In this document: positions 22,698 to 29,721 of the stretch, in pieces | Layout of the letters: each line of letters begins with the position of its first letter | Numbering within the stretch: position 1 is the stretch's first letter | Notes under the pieces: generated by a model | The model's database searches: none | Told to the model about the DNA's origin: nothing | The model's input: only the letters and a program-made list of their open reading frames with translations | Made by a program: the position numbers and the translations under genes | Assembly (NCBI GenBank): GCA_964641965.1 | Contig: CAZXLD010000054.1 | Location: forward strand, 1 to 29,721 | Length of the DNA stretch: 29,721 bases | Reading direction: 5' to 3' | From: JAJDFU01 sp964641965 | GTDB taxonomy: Bacteria > Bacteroidota > Bacteroidia > Chitinophagales > Saprospiraceae

Positions 22698-24108
22698 GAC
22701 GAGCTTCCTGGACAGTGTTGGCATTTACTACGATCGGGCCGCGCAACACACCGGACTGAGCAAGGGGTTGCTCGAACAGATCAAAGCCTGCAACTCCGTC
22801 TACAAAATGCAGTTTCCCGTTGAGATCGGAAGTGAAGTAAAGGTAATCGAGGCTTATCGGGTGCAGCACAGTCATCACCGCCTACCTACCAAAGGAGGAA
22901 TTCGCTACAGTAATCACGTGAACCAGCAGGAAGTCATGGCTTTGGCCACCCTGATGACCTACAAATGTGCTATTGTGGATGTGCCCTTCGGTGGTGCGAA
23001 AGGTGGGGTCAAGATCAACCCCTGGGAATACACTCCGGGCCAGTTGGAAAAGATCACCCGCCGCTACACCTTCGAACTGATCAACCGCAACTTCATTGGT
23101 CCTTCTATCGACGTGCCCGCTCCGGATTACGGTACCGGAGCCCGGGAAATGGCTTGGATCTACGATACTTACCGAACCATGCGGGGCGATGAGTTGAATG
23201 CCGCCGGTTGCGTTACGGGCAAACCGGTCAATCAAAACGGAATCCGCGGTCGTACGGAAGCAACCGGACGAGGCGTATTTTATGGAATCCGGGAAGCCTG
23301 CGAGGTTGCCGAGGATATGAAGTCCCTGGGCTTAAAATCTGGACTCAAAGGAAAGACCATGGTGATCCAGGGGCTGGGAAATGTGGGTTCGTATACTGCT
23401 ACGCTTTCCCAGGACGAAGGAGGGGCAGTGATCGTAGGGGTGAGCGAAGTAGAAGGGGCGATTTACAAGAAAGATGGTTTTGATATTCATGAGTTGATCC
23501 GATACCGAAAGGAAACCGGTTCCATCCTGGGCTACCCCGGAGCGGAGAACTTTGAGAAAATTGAGCGGAATAAGGTCATGGAGTTTGAATGCGATATTCT
23601 GGTTCCTGCTGCCCTCGAAAACGTTATCACGGAGTATAACGCCAAGGATATCAAGGCCAAAATTATTGCCGAAGCCGCCAATGGCCCCATTACGGCAGGT
23701 GCGGAAGCTATCCTGATCGAAGCCGGGAAAATGATCTTGCCCGACTTGTACCTGAATGCTGGCGGGGTGACCGTCTCCTACTTCGAATGGCTGAAGAACC
23801 TGTCGCACATGCGATTCGGCCGCATGGAAAAACGCTTTAATCAGAATGCATTTGATCGCCTGGTGGGTACCGTTGAGCGGTTAACCGGACAAACCATTGA
23901 CGTGCGCGAACGATCCATTTTGATCAAAGGAGCTGAAGAGATTGATCTGGTTCGGTCGGGCTTGGAGGAGACCATGATCAATGCCTACCACCAGATCCGC
24001 GAGGTAAAGGTGCAAAGCAACCAGATCCAGGACCTGCGTACGGCAGCATTTGTCAATGCAATCACCAAGATCAGTAACGATTATATGTCGCTGGGTATAT
24101 TTCCTTGA
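22684..24108 (+). CDS. Glu/Leu/Phe/Val-type dehydrogenase (probable glutamate dehydrogenase)
   Basis: A 474-residue amino acid dehydrogenase that interconverts an amino acid and its 2-oxo acid with NAD(P) and ammonium. The catalytic segment VDVPFGGAKGGVKINP places the active Lys at 106, with an upstream substrate Lys in RLPTKGGIRYS (Lys70). GRTEATGRGVFYGI and the dinucleotide loop GLGNVG (230-235) are intact, and the C-terminal NAGGVTVSYFEWLKN motif is typical of glutamate dehydrogenases. Full length. It overlaps ccmD by 14 bp and probably shares the ccm transcript. Its stop codon is embedded in a hairpin. The Lrp-type regulator immediately downstream is a plausible controller. Confidence 0.93.
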   Translation: MTKPRTSFLDSVGIYYDRAAQHTGLSKGLLEQIKACNSVYKMQFPVEIGSEVKVIEAYRVQHSHHRLPTKGGIRYSNHVNQQEVMALATLMTYKCAIVDVPFGGAKGGVKINPWEYTPGQLEKITRRYTFELINRNFIGPSIDVPAPDYGTGAREMAWIYDTYRTMRGDELNAAGCVTGKPVNQNGIRGRTEATGRGVFYGIREACEVAEDMKSLGLKSGLKGKTMVIQGLGNVGSYTATLSQDEGGAVIVGVSEVEGAIYKKDGFDIHELIRYRKETGSILGYPGAENFEKIERNKVMEFECDILVPAALENVITEYNAKDIKAKIIAEAANGPITAGAEAILIEAGKMILPDLYLNAGGVTVSYFEWLKNLSHMRFGRMEKRFNQNAFDRLVGTVERLTGQTIDVRERSILIKGAEEIDLVRSGLEETMINAYHQIREVKVQSNQIQDLRTAAFVNAITKISNDYMSLGIFP

Positions 24109-24119
24109 TCATCAAGGAA
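24101..24119 (+). terminator. Hairpin containing the gdh stop codon (possible terminator)
   Basis: A perfect 8-bp stem TTCCTTGA / TCAAGGAA with a 3-nt loop, followed by TTGTTTTCTT. The TGA stop is the end of the left arm. It is only moderately GC-rich, so termination strength is uncertain. Confidence 0.5.
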
Positions 24120-24139
24120 TTGTTTTCTTATCACCTGTG

Positions 24140-24195
24140 AAAAAGGGGAGCGATTTGCCCAATTCAAATAATGAGGGTGAATCGTTTTCTTTTTT
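24140..24195 (+). terminator. Long A-rich/U-rich stem downstream of gdh
   Basis: 24140-24155 can pair with 24180-24195 over 16 consecutive base pairs in RNA, including four G-U pairs, around a 24-nt loop. The right arm ends in a run of six T. Together with the first hairpin it separates the gdh and lrp transcripts. Confidence 0.45.
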
Positions 24196-24301
24196 AAGGG
24201 TGCCTGGCAGCTTTCGGAGCTACTAAAAAACAGAATAAAATTGTAAAGAAATTTTGTTTTTCTGCCAATCATAAAATTTTTTAGGGCAAATGGGTTCATT
24301 G

Positions 24302-24333
24302 TTTGTACATTGTTTTTTGGTTCATTAATTTTG
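24302..24333 (+). promoter_or_regulatory. Consensus Bacteroidota promoter of the Lrp/AsnC gene
   Basis: TTTG (24302-24305), a 20-nt spacer and TAATTTTG (24326-24333) match both the -33 and -7 elements. This is the best promoter in the window. The ATG at 24370 lies 36 nt downstream, so the regulator is not dependent on the gdh transcript. Confidence 0.7.
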
Positions 24334-24369
24334 CCCGCATTATTTTAGGAATTTTTTAATGGAAACGCC

Positions 24370-24843
24370 ATGCCCGAAAAACTGGATAAGATAGATCTCA
24401 GAATCCTCAAGATACTCCAGGAAAACAGTAAGATCACCAACCTCGACCTTTCCAAAAAGATAGGCCTTTCTCCGGCTCCCACCCTGGAGCGGGTAAAAAA
24501 ACTGGAGAACAACCAGGTTATCTCCAGCTACCATGCCGTGGTAAATCCGCAGTCCATGGGCTTGAATGTGAAGACTTTTGTACTGGTTTCGCTGGCTTGG
24601 CAAAAAGAAAATGCCCTGAATCATTTCCTGGATAAGATTAAGGAGATCCCCGAAATCGTGGAGTGCTATATCATTACCGGTGAAGCGGATTTCCTGATCA
24701 AAATCGTGTGTAAGGATATACCGCTTTATGAGCAGCTTCTGTTCAAAACCCTTTCCCAAATCGAGGAAATCGAGCGCCTAAAGACCTTGATGACCCTGTC
24801 TACCGTAAAGGATACCAAGGTATTGCCCTACAAGTACGACTAA
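24370..24843 (+). CDS. Lrp/AsnC-family transcriptional regulator
   Basis: A 157-residue regulator with the family layout: an N-terminal helix-turn-helix (DKIDLRILKILQENSKI, then LDLSKKIGLSPAPTLERVKK) and a C-terminal RAM ligand-binding domain from about residue 65 (FVLVSLAWQ, then EIVECYIITGEADFLIKIV). Such proteins form octamers or dimers and sense amino acids. Its gene follows the glutamate-type dehydrogenase, so nitrogen or amino acid control of that gene and of itself is a reasonable inference. An out-of-frame ATG at 24359 opens an 11-codon leader ORF overlapping the start, of doubtful meaning. Confidence 0.93.
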   Translation: MPEKLDKIDLRILKILQENSKITNLDLSKKIGLSPAPTLERVKKLENNQVISSYHAVVNPQSMGLNVKTFVLVSLAWQKENALNHFLDKIKEIPEIVECYIITGEADFLIKIVCKDIPLYEQLLFKTLSQIEEIERLKTLMTLSTVKDTKVLPYKYD

Positions 24844-24866
24844 CGCATTTACCGAGGCTTTATCCG

Positions 24867-25685
24867 TTGAATCACAAGTGGAATAAGAAAGAATCCCTGC
24901 TTTGGCAACTCGATTGGCAGGCCGGAAAGGGTACCTCCTTTCTTTTCGGAACCATGCATGTTCGGGATCAACGCGCCTTTCAATGGTTTGAAATGGCTAC
25001 TCAAGCCCTTGGGCAATGTGACTGTCTGGCCCTGGAAATCGAGCTGGGTGCATCGCCGCCTCCCGATTGGAGCCGTCAGTTTCGATTACCACCTGGGGGG
25101 AATCTGGAAAACCTCCTCGGGCCAAAAGCCTTTGAAAAGGGTAGCCGAATCCTGAAAAAAGCCTTTGACGTAACCCTTTCTGACTATCAACACTCCCTTC
25201 CTATGCTGGTGGTCCAGGCCATTGATGCAGAAATTCTTAAAGGGGACCATCCGGTTGCGTTGGATGAAGCCTTGTTTCGGACGGCCCTCCAGGAAGGTAA
25301 AACTGTGATTGGCCTGGAAACGATGGAGAGCCAAATACAATTGTTACAACGCATTCCGATAGCGTATCAAGTTCGACAACTGAAAAAGATCATTCGCTCG
25401 GTTTCCAATCATCGACGAAGCCTTTCCCGCTATGCTCAGCTTTATGAGGCAGGCCGAATCAATCAGATCTACAAGGCTGCCCGCAGTGGTGCCGGTTCCA
25501 TGCGCAGAGAATTGATCGATATTCGGAATCAACGAATGGTCGCCGCGCTGCTAGAACAAATGCGCTCCCGTTCCGTATTTGCAGCTGTAGGCGCCGGTCA
25601 TTTACCCGGCAAAGCAGGTATGCTTCGGCTGTTGAAGCAAGCTGGTTGTAACATTCAGGCGGTAGAACGCCGAGATTACCAATGA
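24867..25685 (+). CDS. TraB/GumN family protein
   Basis: A 272-residue protein of the TraB/PrgY/GumN family. The N-terminal signature SFLFGTMHVRD (GTxHV/I) and the C-terminal GAGHLPGKAGMLRLLKQAG (GxGHLPG..G....L...G) are the two motifs that define the group and hold the proposed metal or catalytic residues, including the conserved Glu in CLALEIEL. Members are suspected metal-dependent proteases or pheromone-inactivating proteins, without an established reaction. The start is a TTG at 24867: the next in-frame Met is inside the GTMHV motif and too late. No signal peptide. It starts 23 bp after lrp and is probably co-transcribed with it. Confidence 0.85.
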   Translation: MNHKWNKKESLLWQLDWQAGKGTSFLFGTMHVRDQRAFQWFEMATQALGQCDCLALEIELGASPPPDWSRQFRLPPGGNLENLLGPKAFEKGSRILKKAFDVTLSDYQHSLPMLVVQAIDAEILKGDHPVALDEALFRTALQEGKTVIGLETMESQIQLLQRIPIAYQVRQLKKIIRSVSNHRRSLSRYAQLYEAGRINQIYKAARSGAGSMRRELIDIRNQRMVAALLEQMRSRSVFAAVGAGHLPGKAGMLRLLKQAGCNIQAVERRDYQ

Positions 25686-25882
25686 ACGACAAAAAAGGTG
25701 GCCGGTAGCCCGACCAAATTTAGGGGATTGACGTTTTGATGTGCAGATTTCGGTATCTGTTGATATCCAAATGCAAAATGCTAAAATGTACTGACGCCCA
25801 ATTTTGGTGTTAGCACCAGCTCGAATTAAAAATAGGAAGGCTTGCGACTTGCTTACTTTTAATTCGGTATTAATCGAAGTTT

Positions 25883-28222
25883 ATGCGCCTCCTGTTTATA
25901 CTCTGTTGTGTGCTGACCTTGGGTGTAGGTTACGGTCAAAAAAACTATACCCTCAGTGGCTATGTGAAGGACAGTCTGACGGGGGAAACCTTGATCAGTG
26001 CCAACATATTTGTGGCAGATGATCCTGCTAAAGGGACGATTTCCAATACTTACGGTTTCTATTCGCTTAGCTTACCGCCTGGTGAATACGACCTTGTAGT
26101 TTCCTACCTGGGGTATGGGGAGCAACAGATACCGGTCAAACTGGATTCGAATATTCGATTAAATGTGACCCTGACAGAAGGGGTTGCCCTTCAAGAGGTG
26201 GTCGTAACGGGAGAGGCCTCTGACCAAAACGTCAGGGGCACCGAAATGGGGACGGTAGACCTTTCCATTGACCGAATCAAGACCCTGCCCGCTGTTTTCG
26301 GGGAAGTGGACGTCCTGAAAGCCATTCAGTTACTTCCCGGCGTTCAATCGGCAGGGGAGGGTAATGCCGGGTTCTATGTGCGCGGGGGCGGCCCGGACCA
26401 AAATCTGGTCTTGCTGGATGAAGCCATTGTCTATAATTCCGGTCATCTATTGGGTTTCTTTTCCGTGTTCAATGCCGATGCGCTCAAAAATACGACCCTG
26501 ATTAAAGGAGGTATGCCGGCCAATTATGGCGGGCGATTGTCCAGCGTGGTAGATGTGCAAATGAAGGAGGGGAATGACCAGCAATTTGGGATCACGGGCG
26601 GTATCGGCCTGATTTCCTCTCGACTGACGGTGGAGGGACCAATCGTGCGCGACCGCAGTTCGTTTATTGTCTCCGGACGCCGGACCTATATAGCCGATCT
26701 AGCCCAACCCTTGATCCGGGGGACGGATTTTGCGGGTACGAATTATTTCTTTTACGACCTCAATGCCAAAATCAATTATCGTTTTTCGGACCAGGACCGA
26801 ATCTACCTGAGCGCCTACTTTGGCCGGGACGTATTGAAGTTTCGGCAACCGGGGCGCGATTTTTTCTTTGACTTACCCTACGGAAACGGGACAGCTACGC
26901 TGCGCTGGAATCACTTGTTTAGCGATAAACTGTTTATGAACGCTTCGGTGATCTATAACAATTATGACTTCAGTTTCTCCGGTGGGCAGGATGATTTTTC
27001 GGCCAAAGTATTCAGTGGGGTACGCGATTACAATGGGAAATTGGATTTTGAATGGTTTCCCAACCCGAACCACAACGTCAAGTACGGGCTGAATTACACC
27101 TATCACAAACTGACCCCCAATACAGCGACGGCCGTCACCGTGGATGCCACCTTCGACAATGGCCTTACGCCTAAATTTGCACATGAAACAGCTTTCTACT
27201 TCCTGGACGAGATTAATTTTGGTCCGGCCTTAAGTGTTAATGCCGGCTTTCGATTTTCCATTTTTACCCAATTGGGTCCCTATGAATCATTGGAGGAAGG
27301 TATTTCCTATACGAAAGGCGAACCCGTCCAGACCTATACTGGTCTCGAGCCACGTCTGAGTGCTCGCTACCGACTAAATCGTAACACCTCCTTTAAGGCA
27401 GGCTTTGCCATGACTTACCAGTACTTGCATCTGGTCAGCAACTCTACCTCTACTTTACCGACGGATATTTGGGTGCCTTCTTCTCAGGTAATCGAGCCTC
27501 AAATTGCATTACAATATGCGGTGGGCTGGTTCCAAAACTTTGCCAATGATCAATTTGAGGCTTCGGTGGAGGTCTATTATAAGGATTTGCAAAATCAAAT
27601 TGATTATCCGGAGAATTTCGTTAATGATATTTCAGTGGATCTGGAAAATGTATTTGTTTTTGGCAGGGGCCGGGCGTATGGTATTGAGTTCTTTTTGAAA
27701 AAGCGCAAAGGGAAATTTACAGGTTGGATCGGGTACACCCTGGCGCGTACGGAGCGCGAATTTCCGGATATCAATGACGGAGCTGTTTTTCCAACGGTGT
27801 ACGACCGGAGGCATGATCTTTCGTTGGTATTGAGTTATAAGGTTAGTCCGAAGTGGGAATTGGGCGCTACCTTTGTGTATGGTAGCGGGAATGCGTTCAC
27901 GCCTATTCGGAGTTTGTATTTTATTGAGCAGAACTTTGCCATCAATTACGGCGATCGCAACAGCGCCCGTTTGCCGGCCTACCACCGGTTGGATTTTGCC
28001 GCTACCTGGACGCCTAATCCCGATCCGGAGAAGCGTTTCCATTCCATTTGGACCTTTTCGGTCTACAACCTTTACAATCGACAGAATCCATTTTTCATCT
28101 TCTACGAATTGGATACGGATGTCTCCGCCGGGACCTCCTCAGCCAGTGCCTTTCAGGTATCCTTGTTCCCGATTATCCCGTCCATCACCTGGAATTTCAA
28201 GTGGAATAGTCGCAGAAGGTAA
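25883..28222 (+). CDS. TonB-dependent outer membrane receptor with CarboxypepD_reg-like N-terminal domain
   Basis: A 779-residue outer membrane transporter. Order: a signal peptide (MRLLFILCCVLTLGVGYG), a CarboxypepD_reg-like domain at ~20-108 (YTLSGYVKDSLTGETLISAN, then NTYGFYSLSLPPGEYDLVVS), a plug at ~120-235 (KAIQLLPGVQSAGEGNAGF, YVRGGGPDQNLVLLDEAIVY), and a beta-barrel to the end. The barrel ends ITWNFKW and then NSRRR, a short charged tail beyond the usual terminal aromatic. Receptors of this shape are often followed by a DUF4249 lipoprotein gene; none is present, so the substrate cannot be inferred. The 197-bp upstream region has a weak stem TGGTG-ttag-CACCA (25805-25818) and a near-match promoter box TACTTTTA (25854-25861). 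No riboswitch was recognised. Confidence 0.92.
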   Translation: MRLLFILCCVLTLGVGYGQKNYTLSGYVKDSLTGETLISANIFVADDPAKGTISNTYGFYSLSLPPGEYDLVVSYLGYGEQQIPVKLDSNIRLNVTLTEGVALQEVVVTGEASDQNVRGTEMGTVDLSIDRIKTLPAVFGEVDVLKAIQLLPGVQSAGEGNAGFYVRGGGPDQNLVLLDEAIVYNSGHLLGFFSVFNADALKNTTLIKGGMPANYGGRLSSVVDVQMKEGNDQQFGITGGIGLISSRLTVEGPIVRDRSSFIVSGRRTYIADLAQPLIRGTDFAGTNYFFYDLNAKINYRFSDQDRIYLSAYFGRDVLKFRQPGRDFFFDLPYGNGTATLRWNHLFSDKLFMNASVIYNNYDFSFSGGQDDFSAKVFSGVRDYNGKLDFEWFPNPNHNVKYGLNYTYHKLTPNTATAVTVDATFDNGLTPKFAHETAFYFLDEINFGPALSVNAGFRFSIFTQLGPYESLEEGISYTKGEPVQTYTGLEPRLSARYRLNRNTSFKAGFAMTYQYLHLVSNSTSTLPTDIWVPSSQVIEPQIALQYAVGWFQNFANDQFEASVEVYYKDLQNQIDYPENFVNDISVDLENVFVFGRGRAYGIEFFLKKRKGKFTGWIGYTLARTEREFPDINDGAVFPTVYDRRHDLSLVLSYKVSPKWELGATFVYGSGNAFTPIRSLYFIEQNFAINYGDRNSARLPAYHRLDFAATWTPNPDPEKRFHSIWTFSVYNLYNRQNPFFIFYELDTDVSAGTSSASAFQVSLFPIIPSITWNFKWNSRRR

Positions 28223-28390
28223 CCCTTCCCCCGTCNNNNNNNNNNNNNNNNNNNNNNNNNNNNNNNNNNNNNNNNNNNNNNNNNNNNNNNNNNNNNNNNN
28301 NNNNNNNNNNNNNNNNNNNNNNNNNNNNNNNNNNNTCCATCACCTGGAATTTCAAGTGGAATAGTCGCAGAAGGTAACCCTTCCCCCGTC
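28181..28390. other. Assembly gap of 100 N flanked by an exact 55-nt duplication
   Basis: Positions 28236-28335 are N. The 55 nt before the gap (28181-28235) and the 55 nt after it (28336-28390) are identical and include the last 42 nt of the receptor gene. An exact 55-nt end overlap is the signature of neighbouring contigs from a k=55 de Bruijn assembly placed side by side with a fixed 100-N spacer. The true sequence is probably contiguous, with one copy of the 55-mer and no gap. Confidence 0.8.
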
Positions 28391-28453
28391 AATTGTCCCC
28401 CGTGCACTGTCAATTGTCCCCCGTCTACCGTCAACCGTCCCCCGTCTACCGTC
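28384..28453. repeat. 10-unit heptamer array, NNNNGTC dialect
   Basis: Ten consecutive 7-bp units, nearly all ending in GTC: CCCCGTC, AATTGTC, TACCGTC and AACCGTC occur, several of them repeatedly. Phase is exact. The array lies between the stops of two convergent genes, and its last two units supply the final codon and TAG stop of the gene at 28446-29162. The assembly gap starts exactly in its first unit. Confidence 0.8.
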
Positions 28454-29162
28454 TCAATCGATTGGCGTACTCCTGCATGAGAAAGCCGATATCCGAAGGC
28501 AGGATGAAATACCGTCGTTCTTTAGAGATCTCATCGGCCCGGTGGAATTGCCGGAAATTGTAATAGGTGTCCCGGATTCTTTTGTAATTGGGTTTAGTCT
28601 GTTTTCGATCGGAGAAGGAGTCTTTCTTTTCGATGCGTTCCAACTGGTTGAGGAGGTTGGCTAACACCAGGTAGACTTTTTCTTTTTCTTTAGCTTCGAA
28701 GTCCAGGTTGATGGAACCATTGTATTGGGGGAGAAAGCCAATGAGTTCGTGGATATCTTGGTGGAACTGGTTGGGGCAGTTTCCATTTTTCCCGTTGCAT
28801 TCGGTGACCAGGCGGTCGTATTCCTGCCGGAGTCGTTCGGACCGTTGGCTGACCTCATCGTAGGTAGCGCTGCGTTCAAAATGCATTTCAATCCATTCCT
28901 CCAGATCATCAGAAATCAGGGGTGGAGTGCCGGTCAAGCCTGCTTTATTGGCAATGCGTTTATGGTCAATTTCGTCTCGGTTCAGGTAGGTTTGTGTCAT
29001 GAAGGCGAGGATAAACGCCACCACTTCCAGCAGGAGCAAGCGGTAGAGGGGTTTCAGGTATTTCTCCTCCATCTTCAGCAGTCCGGAAATGCCAGCCAGG
29101 GTGAGCAGGGCGGTGATGGCGAATACGCCGATGAAGATGTACATGAGGATCTGAGTCTCCAT
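28446..29162 (-). CDS. Two-TM membrane protein with a charged C-terminal domain, unknown function
   Basis: A 238-residue protein. Two hydrophobic helices at ~5-27 (ILMYIFIGVFAITALLTLAG) and ~41-60 (RLLLLEVVAFILAFMTQ) are followed by ~175 residues of mostly helical, charged sequence (ERSATYDEVSQRSERLRQEY and later KVYLVLANLLNQLERIEKK), probably with coiled-coil parts, and one Cys-rich spot (TECNGKNGNCPNQ). I do not recognise a family. The stop TAG and last residues are formed by the adjacent NNNNGTC array, so the natural C-terminus may have differed by a few residues. No promoter match upstream; start ATG 29160-29162 places the first helix normally. Confidence 0.7.
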   Translation of the reverse strand: METQILMYIFIGVFAITALLTLAGISGLLKMEEKYLKPLYRLLLLEVVAFILAFMTQTYLNRDEIDHKRIANKAGLTGTPPLISDDLEEWIEMHFERSATYDEVSQRSERLRQEYDRLVTECNGKNGNCPNQFHQDIHELIGFLPQYNGSINLDFEAKEKEKVYLVLANLLNQLERIEKKDSFSDRKQTKPNYKRIRDTYYNFRQFHRADEISKERRYFILPSDIGFLMQEYANRLRR

Positions 29163-29452
29163 GAAGGAAGTTGCTTAGATGTTCAAATAAAAGAATGGAT
29201 AAGGAGGTGCCTGAATAATATCCTTTGGACTTCAAATTGTCCTTTCGGGGCCGGATTTCGTTCCAAAAGTGTTACGTAGCTATGGCTATGATCCATTTTT
29301 GCGCCTTATCCGGCGTCGAAAAACCGAATTTTCGTCTTCAAAAACATCATTCAAACACACCCTTAAATTAGGAAATTTCGAACAAGACGAGCCAAAACCG
29401 GACTGTTTGTAAAGGAATCGGTACCAAAGAAGCCACAAATGGCAGAGAAGGA
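29163..29452. other. Non-coding or degraded stretch upstream of the last repeat island
   Basis: No convincing gene. On the plus strand a GTG-started frame of 47 codons (29269-29412) reads LRSYGYDPFLRLIRRRKTEF and on, with protein-like composition but no recognised family. The opposite strand gives an equally protein-like frame, so neither can be trusted. It may be the remnant of a gene cut by the following repeat island. Confidence 0.4.
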
Positions 29453-29721
29453 GAGTGACGAATGACGAATGTGGAATGTGGAATTTCGAGTGCGGGGTGT
29501 GGAATGACGAGTGGCAAATGTCAAATGTGGAGCGGTCTGGATTTTCAATTTTCAATGTCCAATTTTCGATTAAGGAAGATTCTCAAGTAAAAAATATTAG
29601 GTTACCAGTATCAGCGGTAGGCCAATAGCATCCAGCATCCAGCAACAAGTGGCAAGTGGCAAATGTCAAATGTGGAATTTCGAGTGCGGGGTGCGGAGTA
29701 TGGAATACGGAGTGGCGAGTG
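29453..29721. repeat. Heptamer island at the window edge, two arrays around a core
   Basis: The first array, 29453-29536, has 12 exact units (GAATGAC, GAATGTG, GAGTGCG types). The core CTGG-ATTTTCA-ATTTTCA-ATGTCCA-ATTTTCG-ATTAAGG follows at 29537-29575. After about 50 bp without clear phase, a second array of 13 units runs from 29627 to 29717 (AGCATCC, AGTGGCA, AATGTCA types) and is cut by the window end. A 21-nt stretch (29511-29531 and 29656-29676) and a 23-nt stretch (29477-29499 and 29671-29693) occur identically in both arrays, so one was copied from the other. Confidence 0.8.

Noticed and set aside
25686..25882. Cobalamin or other riboswitch before the TonB-dependent receptor
   Set aside because: Too short and without recognisable conserved boxes; only a weak 5-bp stem is present.
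29286..29555. Minus-strand frame of 89 codons ending RRRIRRKNGS
   Set aside because: Its first half is heptamer array translation and its second half competes with an equally protein-like plus-strand frame; no family recognised.

Overview
The window looks like a chromosomal contig of a Bacteroidota member, probably Saprospiria (Lewinella/Haliscomenobacter-like). The evidence is the family content (CarboxypepD_reg-fused TonB receptor, GH3 plus beta-lactamase fusion, PAS-AraC regulator, Bacteroidota-type CcmB/CcmC/CcmD), promoters of the form TAnnTTTG instead of a sigma70 -10 box, and little Shine-Dalgarno use. An exact 55-nt repeat on both sides of a 100-N gap suggests a short-read k-mer assembly. 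I see no rRNA, tRNA, CRISPR, transposase or phage gene.

Layout. 1-681: ECF sigma factor and the start of a downstream partner gene (minus). 878-5012: PLP decarboxylase of the LysA type and valyl-tRNA synthetase (plus). 5061-8588: envelope sugar genes, namely a heptose-7-phosphate kinase and Kdo transferase (minus) and dTDP-glucose 4,6-dehydratase (plus). 8536-12294 (minus): GNAT acetyltransferase, a repeat island, UbiA-like membrane protein, M42 aminopeptidase and pyrE. 12382-14486: Nudix hydrolase, small secreted protein and DUF4340-like protein. 14586-16213: a possible tiny gene and a LOV-like PAS-AraC regulator. 16214-20294: a GH3/beta-lactamase fusion converging on a cell-wall amidase. 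20435-25685: ccmB, ccmC and ccmD, glutamate-type dehydrogenase, Lrp/AsnC regulator and TraB/GumN protein (plus). 25883-29162: TonB-dependent receptor, assembly gap, and a two-TM hypothetical protein. 29163-29721: no convincing gene, then another repeat island.

The genes are mostly housekeeping and envelope functions: lipid A-core sugars, O-antigen sugar, peptidoglycan turnover, cytochrome c maturation, and amino acid metabolism next to an Lrp-type regulator.

The most unusual signal is in the intergenic DNA. At least six places (101-135, 2134-2282, 9156-9631, 21105-21300, 28384-28453, 29453-29721) are built from degenerate 7-bp units. The units differ strongly in sequence but keep their 7-bp phase, with up to 22 units in a row and no indel. 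Three islands share the same modular order: a CGAATGN-type array, then a CTGG-ATTTTCA-ATGGTCA-ATTTTCG-ATTAGGC core. In two of them short GC-rich hairpins follow. The arrays sit at gene 3' ends and in two cases supply the stop codon. They resemble in principle the heptanucleotide STRR repeats known from cyanobacteria; I do not know of a description for this lineage.
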